Shown piece by piece: positions 1 through 8,442 of a stretch of DNA of 64,000 nt. The notes beneath the pieces are model-generated. The model ran no database searches. It saw only the letters and a list, made by a program, of their open reading frames with translations, and was not told the origin of the DNA. The position numbers and the translations under genes are program-made. The stretch is from positions 38,460-102,459 of the forward strand of contig LOEZ01000055.1 of the NCBI GenBank assembly GCA_001516055.1. Reading direction: 5' to 3'. Position 1 is the first letter of the stretch; each line of letters opens with the position of its first letter. The DNA is from Gracilibacter sp. BRH_c7a. Lineage in GTDB: Bacteria > Bacillota > Desulfitobacteriia > Desulfitobacteriales > Syntrophobotulaceae.

Positions 1-2049
1 CAGAATCGTTATCAGACTGCAGTACACATCGCTCAAGAACTAAATAATGGCCCAATTCAAAGCGTCATCATATCATCAGGACTTAATTTTCCTGATGCCC
101 TCTCCGGCAGTGTATTAGGAGTAAAAAACAATGCACCGATCCTCTTAGCTGGAAAGTCACTTTCCGCTTCTCAAGATACGATGGATTATGTCAAAAAGAA
201 TCTTGATAAAAACGGAACAATATATCTTCTTGGTGGAACAGGAGTTATTTCAACAGAGTTTGAAACAAAATTCGCTGAGCTTGGTTTTCATAATGTTGTT
301 AGACTCGGTGGCAACGACAGATATGAAAGCTCAGCCCTCATCGCTGAGCAACTCAATGTGCCAACAGGCACTCCTGTTTCAATCGTTTTTGGAGGTAATT
401 TCCCTGATGCTCTGGGCATATCTAGTTTTTCTGCTAATAAAGGATGGCCTATTCTGCTCTCTAAAACAAATGAATTACCTGATGAAATCAAACAATTTAT
501 TGCTGAAAAATCACCAAGTCGTATTTTTATTGCAGGTGGTACAGGTGTAATCTCAGAGAAAGTTAGACAAGAGATACAGGCTGCGGTTCCTAATGCTACG
601 GTCGAAAGATTTGCAGGAAAAGACAGATTTGAAACATCATCTTTAATAAATGATTATTTTGCACCAAATCCTTCTCAGGTCTACCTCACTTCCGGCCTGA
701 ACTATCCGGATGCTCTAACAGGAAGCATCCTTGCCGGTAAAAACGCTGATCCTATCGTATTGATTGATCCAAAAAACCAGTATATTCCTTTATCAGTCGA
801 GAAGTACCTGAAAGCCAATTTAAATATTAACTCCTTCAACATTACTGCATTAGGTGGTACTCAAGTTGTTCCCGACCATTTAGTCAGCCAATCCCTGCTT
901 GGGGTAGAAAGAAAACCAGTATTCTTACCATCAAGCATGAGCAGCAGTAAAGGCTTCTCTATCGCCAGTGTTCCAACCTCTACCGGAACTCTTGAATTTA
1001 CAGCTTCAGTCTCGACAAATACGAAAACCGTCCTTTTGGTGATTAAGAAAGACGGTAAAGAAGAGATAATCCAAGCTAATGTCCTTAACGGAAAAGTGAC
1101 AAAAAATATATATCCGCGCTTGGGTCCTGGATATTATACAATATCTGTTTATGAAAGTTCTGATCCGAACCAATCCAATACCGATAATGCCTCAAAACAG
1201 GAGACTTTCACAATCTACTATTCGGGGACTGAAGGTTTCTACGATCAAGAAACTATTAATAGCCTGGTAAATTTAGATATCCCGACCTACGAAGAGATCC
1301 AAACGGCATGGCTCCATATCACCAAAACAGATGGAGACACCAGAGGAGCTATCGATGACTATTATCTTCCGGTAGACGGAAAAATTTCTCATCAGATCTT
1401 CCTGCGATATGGTCCCGGAACCTATCAGATTAGTGTCTATGAAAGCTCTAACCAGGAAGGTTACCGCCCTGGCCCTAGCTTTACCGTGATAAATAAAGAT
1501 ACTCGTGATCTGACCTATTCCGGTCGGAGCTACTGGGTTCAGTCCGATGATCCTGCAGCTATCCAACTCGCACAGCAAATTACTGAGGGAATATCCGATG
1601 ATCTCGCTAAGTCCAAAGCAATCCACGACTGGGTGTCCACCAATATCACTTACACCGACCAGGTCTCTGCCAATACTTCTTTCAAAGCCATGGAATACGC
1701 GGAAGCTAACTCTGGCGGCTACGCAGCCCTCACAGCAGCTTTACACCGGGCTGTTGGAATCCAAGCCAAGGTGATAGTAGGTTATACGATAGGATTTGGG
1801 GCAGATCCCGGAACGTGGGAAGAATTCGATGAGCAAACCTCCAATTATCCAATAAAGTATTGGAATGAGATTCTGATAAACGGACAATGGATGAACGTCG
1901 ATACTTTATGGGATTCAGGAACCTTGGATTCTGAAATGGTTTTCACACCACTAGTTAGTGATAAGTACTTTAACCTTAGTGATGAGGAATTCTTTAAAGA
2001 CCATAGAAAACTTGTACTCTCTGAAGGCTCAAAATCTATACCATGGTAA
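1..2049 (+). CDS. CWB2-repeat cell-wall protein with degenerate transglutaminase-like domain (5' end cut by window)
   Basis: Exported surface protein; at least 682 residues are visible. The frame is open to base 1, so the ATG at 181 is internal and the gene starts outside the window. Three cell-wall-binding type 2 repeats are seen, each with an NRYxT/DRYES/DRFET motif and a FPDAL or YPDAL motif; these repeats bind secondary wall polymer in Firmicutes. Two related modules of about 100 residues follow, each ending in GPGxYxISVYESS. The C-terminal 130 residues match the transglutaminase-like fold (AIHDWV, NSGGYAAL, YWNEI, VDTLW). The usual Cys is Ser and the usual His of HxWNE is Lys, so peptidase or transglutaminase activity is doubtful; this part may be a binding module. 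A hairpin follows at 2115-2146. Confidence 0.88.
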   Translation, partial: QNRYQTAVHIAQELNNGPIQSVIISSGLNFPDALSGSVLGVKNNAPILLAGKSLSASQDTMDYVKKNLDKNGTIYLLGGTGVISTEFETKFAELGFHNVVRLGGNDRYESSALIAEQLNVPTGTPVSIVFGGNFPDALGISSFSANKGWPILLSKTNELPDEIKQFIAEKSPSRIFIAGGTGVISEKVRQEIQAAVPNATVERFAGKDRFETSSLINDYFAPNPSQVYLTSGLNYPDALTGSILAGKNADPIVLIDPKNQYIPLSVEKYLKANLNINSFNITALGGTQVVPDHLVSQSLLGVERKPVFLPSSMSSSKGFSIASVPTSTGTLEFTASVSTNTKTVLLVIKKDGKEEIIQANVLNGKVTKNIYPRLGPGYYTISVYESSDPNQSNTDNASKQETFTIYYSGTEGFYDQETINSLVNLDIPTYEEIQTAWLHITKTDGDTRGAIDDYYLPVDGKISHQIFLRYGPGTYQISVYESSNQEGYRPGPSFTVINKDTRDLTYSGRSYWVQSDDPAAIQLAQQITEGISDDLAKSKAIHDWVSTNITYTDQVSANTSFKAMEYAEANSGGYAALTAALHRAVGIQAKVIVGYTIGFGADPGTWEEFDEQTSNYPIKYWNEILINGQWMNVDTLWDSGTLDSEMVFTPLVSDKYFNLSDEEFFKDHRKLVLSEGSKSIPW

Positions 2050-2114
2050 GAATCTTAGAAAATGGGGCTGTCGCCAAACTACTAAAGAGATCTCCGTAAT
2101 GTATAGCCGCTCTC

Positions 2115-2146
2115 GGCAGATTGCGCCCTCCATGGCGCAATCTGCC
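2115..2146 (+). terminator. Hairpin after the CWB2 gene, probable terminator
   Basis: Perfect 13-bp stem, GGCAGATTGCGCC at 2115-2127 and its complement at 2134-2146, with a 6-base loop. A weak T-rich tail follows. It lies 66 bases after the CWB2 stop codon. Confidence 0.55.
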
Positions 2147-2187
2147 CGGTTTATTTGCCTCCTGCCAGGCTGTTTCCTTCGATAACC

Positions 2188-2215
2188 GAAGAGTTGCAAA
2201 CGTTTGCAACTCTTC
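2188..2215. repeat. 28-bp perfect palindrome with cre-like core
   Basis: The two 14-base halves 2188-2201 and 2202-2215 are exact complements. The core TTGCAAACGTTTGCAA at 2194-2209 has the central CG and flanking TTGCAA/TTGCAA form of LacI/CcpA-family operators. With no loop it is a poor terminator, so a protein site is more likely. It lies in a convergent spacer, so its target is unclear. Confidence 0.5.
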
Positions 2216-2329
2216 TAATTCAGAAATTTTGTCTCAGGGAAGATTCGCTTTTAAAGGCTTGTCAACATATCATGCTGTTATAGAGGAGACCAGAGGTAAT
2301 TAATATATATCTATAAAACCTCTGATTGT

Positions 2330-2380
2330 AAGGGGACGTATCGAAAACTAAAGTTTTCGTTACGTCCCCTTCCTTTTGTT
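2330..2380 (+). terminator. Long hairpin with T-rich tail
   Basis: AAGGGGACGTA at 2330-2340 pairs with 2361-2371. Inside it CGAAAACT pairs with AGTTTTCG around a 2-base loop. CCTTTTG follows. It could end plus-strand transcription or be a small mobile palindromic element. The rest of the 496-base spacer 2050-2545 holds no gene I can support; a further inverted repeat, GGCAATAAT-TTC-ATTATTGCC, lies at 2482-2502. Confidence 0.55.
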
Positions 2381-2545
2381 CATAAGTTTTATTTTTGATT
2401 AGCCTTAACTATAAATCCTTCTTATACCACTAACAAAAGTATTAAAACTAGATGATAAGTTAGAATCTAAATTCAATGTCTGGCAATAATTTCATTATTG
2501 CCTTAGTGAATATTCGGTAGAGGAACCTTATTATGGATACCTGCT

Positions 2546-3304
2546 TTAAGTTGCGACTATAACCTTCACACCATATTCTTCAACTTTTTTCAAAAGATTG
2601 GAATCTGCTCCTGAGTCGGTTATAAAAGTATTTATCTTATCCCATTTTTCAAAAGTATGATAAAAGATTCTAGTCAGCTTTTCACTGTGAGCCACAAGAA
2701 TAACCTCTTTGGAGGCATTAATCATAGCCTGTTTGACCTCAGATTCACCCATACTTGTCGTAGAAAGACCTTTAACAGCACTGACGCCTGTAGCCGCTAA
2801 GAATAATTTATCGGCATTGAACCCGGAGAATGATTCTCTGGTCATTGGACCCATCAGAGAAAGTGTGTTTCTTTGGACTTCTCCGCCTGTTAACACAGTT
2901 GTAATTTCTTGACGCATTCCTAAGACGTCTGCTACAGGTAAGGAGTTAGTAACAACGATACATTTTTGGTTAAGTGCTAAAGCAATAGCTAAGGTTGTTG
3001 TTCCTGAATCTAAGATGATAGACTCTCCTTCTTGGACAAGTCCTGCCGCAGCCCTTCCGATCGCAAGTTTTTCTTTATGAGCTTCTCCTAAGCGGGAAAT
3101 AAAGATACCGTCCCGGGATTGAGGAACTTGTGGGTATACGGCTTTACCATGTTCTCGTTGAACCAAGCCCATTGACGCCAGTTGTTTAAGATCTCTGCGG
3201 ATGGTCATTTCAGATACATCAAATCTTTGAGCCAAATCGGATACTGTTAAGTTTCCGTGCTTCTGAAGAAGAAAGCGTATTTTTTCCTGCCTGCCTGCAG
3301 TCAC
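2546..3304 (-). CDS. DeoR-family transcriptional repressor
   Basis: Predicted sugar-phosphate-responsive repressor of 252 residues. The N-terminal winged helix-turn-helix (about residues 5-55: LTVSDLAQRFDVSEMTIRRDL) is the DeoR signature. The C-terminal part is the DeoR ligand-binding domain of the ISOCOT fold (LDSGTTTLAIA, VVTNSLPVA, LTGGEV). The GTG at 3304 is preferred because AAAGGGG lies 8 bases before it; a GTG three codons earlier sits directly on that site. It is the last gene of gap-pyk-deoR, 22 bases after pyk. I infer that it senses a glycolytic intermediate and acts on the twin palindromes upstream of gap. In many Firmicutes this job belongs to CggR, a different (SorC) family. Confidence 0.85.
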   Translation of the reverse strand: MTAGRQEKIRFLLQKHGNLTVSDLAQRFDVSEMTIRRDLKQLASMGLVQREHGKAVYPQVPQSRDGIFISRLGEAHKEKLAIGRAAAGLVQEGESIILDSGTTTLAIALALNQKCIVVTNSLPVADVLGMRQEITTVLTGGEVQRNTLSLMGPMTRESFSGFNADKLFLAATGVSAVKGLSTTSMGESEVKQAMINASKEVILVAHSEKLTRIFYHTFEKWDKINTFITDSGADSNLLKKVEEYGVKVIVAT

Positions 3305-3326
3305 CTTGCACACCCCTTTGATGCCA

Positions 3327-5054
3327 TTAAATCATGCTAACAGTGCCCTCATACACCACACCGGCTGAAGCGTCAACTGTTATAACTGTACCTTCTTTGA
3401 TCTGATTTATTGCATCTTTTGCTCCAATTACGGCTGGTATGCCGAATTCCAGGGCAATAATAGCGGCGTGGGAAGTCAGCCCGCCCCGTTCAATTACCAG
3501 AGCTCCGGCTTTGGCTATGACAGGAAGCATGTCTGCATCAGTAATGGGGGCAATAAGAATATTGCCTTGTTCAAATTCATGCGGATTCGTTATTTTGGTT
3601 GCAATTCCTGAATATGATTTTCTGCCTATACCGGTGCCTCTGGATAGCACATTACCAACTACCTGAACTTTAATCATGTTCGTGGTTCCTACTTGACCAA
3701 CAGGGACTCCTGCAGTAAGAACTACGATATCACCGGTTTTAATATAGTTATTATCTAAGGCTTTCGTAACAGCAACTGAGAGCAGTTCATCTGTTCCCTT
3801 ACTCTCAGCGACCAGGATACAGTGTACTCCCCAATTCAGGGCTAGGCTTCTAGCAATTTTCACATGCGGGGTTGCCGCTACTATTAAAGATTTAGGCCGG
3901 TGACGTGATATCATTCGAGCGGTTACACCTGATTGAGTAGGAGTAATTATGGCTGCGGCATTCAAGTCATTGGCAATGGTGTTACTAGCATGCCCAATGG
4001 CTTCAGCTATATTGCCGCCTCTTTTTGATAGGCCTTTGATTTTTAAAAGGATAGCTTCGGTCCGTCTGGCAATTTTATCCATGGTTTGGACTGCTTCTAT
4101 AGGGAAGAGTCCTGCTGCTGTTTCTCCCGAAAGCATGATGGCATCTGTTCCATCCAAGATAGCATTGGCTACATCACTAGCCTCAGCTCTGGTTGGCCGT
4201 GGCTGACGAATCATAGAGTCTAACATCTGAGTAGCTACGATTACAACTTTACCTAAGTTATTACATTTAGTGATCATATCTTTTTGGTGAATAGGAACTT
4301 CCTCGACCGGAATCTCAACTCCAAGATCTCCGCGGGCGACCATTATACCGTCAACGACTTCCAAAATACCATCAATATTGGAGAGCCCTTCCCTATTTTC
4401 AATCTTGGCTATGATTTCTACTGAAGCTCCTGCATTTTCGACAACTCGTCTGACTTCAAGGATATCAGCTGCTTTACGAGTGAAGGAGGCAGCAATGAAA
4501 TCAATATCATTTTTTAATCCGAATTCTATATCCTCAATGTCTTTTTGAGTAAGCGCAGGAAGTTGGATAGAAACATCGGGTACATTAACACCTTTTTTAG
4601 ACTTCAGTAATCCTCCATTACGTACGATGGTTGAAATCTTCCCATCACTTACAGATATTACTTCCAAATCCATCAGTCCATCATCTAAGAGGATATGTGT
4701 ACCGACCGCGACTTCACGCCAGAGGTTGTCATAAGTAACATATACTCTTTGGGAAGAACCAATGGTTTCATTATTATCTAATACGAACTCCTTGCCATTT
4801 TCCAGAGTTACTCCTTCATCCGGTACTGTGCCGGTACGGATCTCCGGTCCTTTGGTATCGAGGAGGATTCCCAGATTATAATCATATTTTTCAGCTACTG
4901 CTTTAAGTGTCTTAATTCTAGCTCCATGTTCTTCATAGCTCCCATGGGAGAAATTCAATCGGGCCACATTCATACCGGACTCCAAAAGTTTTTTGATCAT
5001 CTCTGGTGACTCTGTGGCAGGACCGATAGTACAGATAATCTTGGTTCTTCTCAT
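3327..5054 (-). CDS. pyk: Pyruvate kinase with C-terminal PEP-utilising domain
   Basis: Converts phosphoenolpyruvate and ADP to pyruvate and ATP, the last step of glycolysis, in the cytoplasm. The 575-residue protein starts MRRTKIICTIGPA. It has the substrate/metal motifs RLNFSHG, LDTKGPEIRTG, the catalytic Lys in IAKIENREG, MVARGDLGVE and MLSGETA. The extra C-terminal ~110 residues form the phosphohistidine-type domain found in Bacillus-type pyruvate kinases, including GGLTSHAAI. GAGAGG precedes the ATG. It follows gap by 24 bases and precedes the deoR gene, so it is almost certainly co-transcribed with both. Confidence 0.97.
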   Translation of the reverse strand: MRRTKIICTIGPATESPEMIKKLLESGMNVARLNFSHGSYEEHGARIKTLKAVAEKYDYNLGILLDTKGPEIRTGTVPDEGVTLENGKEFVLDNNETIGSSQRVYVTYDNLWREVAVGTHILLDDGLMDLEVISVSDGKISTIVRNGGLLKSKKGVNVPDVSIQLPALTQKDIEDIEFGLKNDIDFIAASFTRKAADILEVRRVVENAGASVEIIAKIENREGLSNIDGILEVVDGIMVARGDLGVEIPVEEVPIHQKDMITKCNNLGKVVIVATQMLDSMIRQPRPTRAEASDVANAILDGTDAIMLSGETAAGLFPIEAVQTMDKIARRTEAILLKIKGLSKRGGNIAEAIGHASNTIANDLNAAAIITPTQSGVTARMISRHRPKSLIVAATPHVKIARSLALNWGVHCILVAESKGTDELLSVAVTKALDNNYIKTGDIVVLTAGVPVGQVGTTNMIKVQVVGNVLSRGTGIGRKSYSGIATKITNPHEFEQGNILIAPITDADMLPVIAKAGALVIERGGLTSHAAIIALEFGIPAVIGAKDAINQIKEGTVITVDASAGVVYEGTVSMI

Positions 5055-5078
5055 ATCTTTCGACCTCTCGTGTTAAGT

Positions 5079-6095
5079 TTATAGTCCACGGGAAGATAAA
5101 TATTTGATCAAATCGATCACTCTGTTAGAATAACCCCACTCATTGTCATACCAAGCAAGTATCTTAACCATGCGCTTGTCTATCACCATGGTGGAAAGGG
5201 CATCTACGATAGAACTATGAGGATTTCCATTAAAATCTTTGGAGACTAATGGAAGTTCTGTATATTCAAGAACACCTTTCATTTTACCTTCCGCAGCTGC
5301 TTTGAGCTTAGCATTGACTTCTTCTTCGGTGGTATCTTTACTAACATTCACTACAAAGTCAACCAAAGATACATTTGGAGTAGGAACTCTGAGAGCCATC
5401 CCATTTAGCTTGCCTTTCAGTTCAGGAAGAACTAGGGCGACAGCTTTGGCTGCCCCTGTAGTGGTGGGGATGATGGACATAAAGGCTGCTCTAGCACGAC
5501 GCCAATCACTATGTTCAAAATCAAGGATTCTTTGATCATTAGTTACAGAATGCGCGGTTGTCATCAGTCCTTGTTCGATACCGAATTCGTCCATAATAAC
5601 TTTTGCTACAGGAGCCAAACAGTTTGAGGTACATGAAGCATTAGAAATAACATGGTGTGTTTTGGGATCATATTTATCTTCATTAACTCCCATGACGATC
5701 GTGATGTCTTCATTCTTTCCTGGTGCCGAGATAACAACTTTTTTGGCTCCCGCCTGGAGGTGTTTACTTGCACCTTCTTTGGAAACGAATCTTCCTGTTG
5801 ATTCGATTACAACATCAACATTCAGTTCTTTCCATGGTAAACTCTCAGGATTTTTTTCGGATAATAATTTAATAGAACTTCCTTTGATTTTTAATACGTC
5901 CCCAGCTAGTTCTACATCATACGGCAAAATACCATGAATAGAGTCATATTTAAACAGATGAGCTAGTAAATCCGGACTCCCTAAGTCATTCACTGCCACT
6001 ATTTCCATTTGACCAGATGAAGGTGATTCAAGAAATGCCCTTAAGCATAGTCTGCCGATTCGTCCAAAACCATTGATTGCAACTTTTACAGTCAT
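5079..6095 (-). CDS. gap: Glyceraldehyde-3-phosphate dehydrogenase, type I
   Basis: Oxidises glyceraldehyde 3-phosphate to 1,3-bisphosphoglycerate with NAD. The 338 residues include the Rossmann motif INGFGRIGR at 7-15, Asp37 in VNDL that favours NAD over NADP, and the catalytic Cys155 in [12 protein letters not shown]. The partner His lies in TTAHSVT. It is the first gene of gap-pyk-deoR. Upstream, two identical palindromes and a half-site (6124-6193) are likely operators. The ATG is preceded by GGGAGGC. Confidence 0.97.
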   Translation of the reverse strand: MTVKVAINGFGRIGRLCLRAFLESPSSGQMEIVAVNDLGSPDLLAHLFKYDSIHGILPYDVELAGDVLKIKGSSIKLLSEKNPESLPWKELNVDVVIESTGRFVSKEGASKHLQAGAKKVVISAPGKNEDITIVMGVNEDKYDPKTHHVISNASCTSNCLAPVAKVIMDEFGIEQGLMTTAHSVTNDQRILDFEHSDWRRARAAFMSIIPTTTGAAKAVALVLPELKGKLNGMALRVPTPNVSLVDFVVNVSKDTTEEEVNAKLKAAAEGKMKGVLEYTELPLVSKDFNGNPHSSIVDALSTMVIDKRMVKILAWYDNEWGYSNRVIDLIKYLSSRGL

Positions 6096-6123
6096 AAGAT
6101 TCAGCCTCCCATTTTGAAAATTA

Positions 6124-6193
6124 ATGTTTATATAAACATATATATTCTGTGCAAATAAACATTTTCCTGCTAAATTAATGTTTATATAAACAT
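6124..6193. promoter_or_regulatory. Twin palindromic operators upstream of gap
   Basis: The exact 16-bp palindrome ATGTTTATATAAACAT occurs at 6124-6139 and again at 6178-6193. The larger copied unit starts TTA. A further half-site ATAAACAT lies between them at 6155-6162. The palindromes start 29 and 83 bases upstream of the gap ATG. The arrangement of repeated TGTTTA-type elements fits DeoR-family repressors, and such a gene closes this operon; the link is inferred. Confidence 0.65.
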
Positions 6194-6203
6194 TTTTTTT
6201 ATT

Positions 6204-6229
6204 TATCAGAATATGTTATCAGAATATGT
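6204..6229. repeat. 13-bp tandem direct repeat
   Basis: TATCAGAATATGT occurs twice head to tail at 6204-6216 and 6217-6229, just upstream of the gap operator palindromes. It may be part of the gap promoter region; function unknown. Confidence 0.6.
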
Positions 6230-6318
6230 TTTTATAATCCCCATAAAAGTAGTAAAACTTGCAGTAAATATCCTAAAATATATTACTAACAGCGAGCGCA
6301 ATTAGTAAATAAATATCG

Positions 6319-6358
6319 GAAATAAATAAAGGTGCTTTCACAATATTAGTAAAGCACC
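6319..6358 (-). terminator. Terminator of the PBP-M42 operon
   Basis: Read on the minus strand, GGTGCTTT-AAAGCACC type arms (6331-6338 and 6351-6358) with a 12-base loop are followed by TTTATTTATTT. It lies 28 bases after the last M42 peptidase stop codon. Confidence 0.8.
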
Positions 6359-6385
6359 CTTTAGCCTTTGTTGAATTTCTTGATC

Positions 6386-7396
6386 TTATGATTCAAAGTA
6401 TAAATGAGTTGTGATTAAAGCTGTTAGTAAGTCGATGCCAGCTGTTATATCCTTTTTACCCACTATTTCATTACCACTATGCAGATATCTGACAGGAATA
6501 GCCAACCCTCCTGTCGGGATCCCTCCCTTGGTAAGATGGATAGGCCCGGAGTCAGTACCCCCAGCTGTAATTATTTCCCATTGATGAGGAATGTCACTAG
6601 CCGCTGCTATTTTGGCCATCCAGTTTTTAATGGCTGGCGACACGACGATGGATTTATCCATGACTTTGATAGCTACGCCGTTATTTAAGGAGACACGGTT
6701 ATTTTGTACTTTTGGTGTATCATAGCTAAAAGTGGTATCGATTATTATAGCTAGATCAGCTTCAATAGCATAAGCTGCAGTTTTGGCACCCCTGGCCCCT
6801 ACCTCTTCTTGGGCGGAAAAAACAAAGTAGAGGTCATAAGGGCTAGTTACAGTTCTGATAACTTCCAAGGCGATAAAACAGCCTATTCTATCGTCTAGCG
6901 CTTTGGAAATAATTACACTATCGTTTTCCAAGAAGTCTCCTGAGATAACTGCCATATCTCCGACTCTAACTAATTCTTTAGCTTCCTGCTCGTTAGCTGC
7001 TCCTATATCTATATATAGTTTTTCAGGTTTCTTATCAATTGTCTCATCTTTTTCTTTGTGGATTATTCCGACAGTTCCATTACTGAAGATAACTCGTTTG
7101 GAGATCATATCTGTATTTTTCAGTCCACCCACGGTCGCATAATAGAGAAAGCCATTCTTGTTAATATGAGTGACTATTATGCCGACTTCATCCATATGAC
7201 ATACAATCATTATCTTCTGTTCATTACCTTTTTTTCTGACTATTAAATTACCCATGGTATCAGTGACTATGGATTCAACATAATCTTTTACATTATCAGT
7301 GATGATTTCAGCTACTTGTTGTTCATTTCCGGAAGGACCAAAGGCTTGAGTTAGCTTAGCTAACAAACTATAATCAAAATCTCTATTCATGCTCAT
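6386..7396 (-). CDS. M42-family metallo-aminopeptidase (paralog 1 of 3)
   Basis: Predicted di-zinc/cobalt aminopeptidase of the M42 (TET/FrvX/YsdC) family, 336 residues, cytoplasmic. Metal and catalytic motifs are all present: His67 in CHMDEVG, Asp in KALDDR (165-170), the Glu pair in AQEEVGARG (about 197-198), Asp220 in IIDTT, and His in RYLHS. The ATG at 7396 is chosen over more upstream starts because GGGAGG lies 7 bases before it and it overlaps the preceding gene's stop by four bases (ATGA). It is the last of three tandem M42 genes, with a terminator after it. M42 enzymes usually form 12-subunit tetrahedra that degrade peptides. Confidence 0.93.
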   Translation of the reverse strand: MSMNRDFDYSLLAKLTQAFGPSGNEQQVAEIITDNVKDYVESIVTDTMGNLIVRKKGNEQKIMIVCHMDEVGIIVTHINKNGFLYYATVGGLKNTDMISKRVIFSNGTVGIIHKEKDETIDKKPEKLYIDIGAANEQEAKELVRVGDMAVISGDFLENDSVIISKALDDRIGCFIALEVIRTVTSPYDLYFVFSAQEEVGARGAKTAAYAIEADLAIIIDTTFSYDTPKVQNNRVSLNNGVAIKVMDKSIVVSPAIKNWMAKIAAASDIPHQWEIITAGGTDSGPIHLTKGGIPTGGLAIPVRYLHSGNEIVGKKDITAGIDLLTALITTHLYFES

Positions 7397-8442
7397 TTCA
7401 TAACCTCCCAACCTCGATGAGGTAAGTTGATGTATTCTTGACAATTGTTCAGGATGAGATTTATCAATTCTATACAATTTGTGTAATCTGATTGAGAAAT
7501 AACGGAACTCATGGAATGAATATATCGGCAAGGTATGCTAATTGTGATGGTAGGAATACCGGCTCCTGCTAAGTGGATATTACCTGCATCGTTAGCTGCG
7601 GCAGTTCCTTCTCTAAGCTGTAACGGTATCCCGTAGCTTTCAGCTATTTGAATTGTTTTTTTAATCAGTTCAGGTCTGTAGATTGTTGCTTGATCCATCA
7701 GGGAACAGGCAGGTCCTTGCCCAAGCTCTACTACCCAATTCTCTCTGTCTTGTTCCTGATTGTCCATGGCTGAAGTAGTTTCTACGACGATGGCCAAATC
7801 GGCATTCAGATAATTACTGATTATTTTAGAACCACGAAGACCTAGCTCTTCTTGAACAGTAAAAACTGTGGTCAGGTCACAATTATATTGTTGTTTTAAT
7901 AATTCCATTATTACCGCACAACCTGCTCTATTATCCAAAGCTTTACCTTTATAGAATCCGGAACCGAAACTTGTAAAGGCTGTGGTGAACCCAGCATAGT
8001 CTCCAAGTTTGACATTCTTTTCCGCTTCTTCTTTCGAGTTGGCTCCAATATCTATGTATAATTGGTCGATTAGGAAACTTTGTTTGCGTTCTTCAGGTTT
8101 CTGAAGATGAATTGCCTTGGAACCTATAACTCCATAAACACTGTTATTAATAATTACCGGCTTGGAAACCAGGATATTGACATCCATGTAGCCGATAGTT
8201 TGAAACTTAAGATACCCTTCGGAAGTAATCTCAGTAATAAATAACCCGACTTCATCCATATGGGCAGTGAGCACTACCTTTATTGCTGGATTACTTTTGC
8301 CCTTCTTAGTAGCCAAGAGATTGCCTATCTTGTCAACTCTATAAGAGTCTACGTTATTATCTATGTTCTCAATGATATAGTCTCGAACATCTTTTTCATT
8401 TCCGGAGACTCCATGCAATTCACTCAAGTATTTTAAGAACAT
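7393..8442 (-). CDS. M42-family metallo-aminopeptidase (paralog 2 of 3)
   Basis: 349 residues, same family as its neighbours but clearly diverged. It has AHMDEVG, KALDNRAG, VQEELGLRG and RYIHS. The metal-binding Asp of the fourth motif is replaced by Glu (VVETT), which could alter metal or substrate preference. GGAGG lies 7 bases before the ATG. It overlaps the upstream peptidase gene by 10 bases and the downstream one by 4, which indicates translational coupling. Substrate unknown. Confidence 0.92.
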   Translation of the reverse strand: MFLKYLSELHGVSGNEKDVRDYIIENIDNNVDSYRVDKIGNLLATKKGKSNPAIKVVLTAHMDEVGLFITEITSEGYLKFQTIGYMDVNILVSKPVIINNSVYGVIGSKAIHLQKPEERKQSFLIDQLYIDIGANSKEEAEKNVKLGDYAGFTTAFTSFGSGFYKGKALDNRAGCAVIMELLKQQYNCDLTTVFTVQEELGLRGSKIISNYLNADLAIVVETTSAMDNQEQDRENWVVELGQGPACSLMDQATIYRPELIKKTIQIAESYGIPLQLREGTAAANDAGNIHLAGAGIPTITISIPCRYIHSMSSVISQSDYTNCIELINLILNNCQEYINLPHRGWEVMK

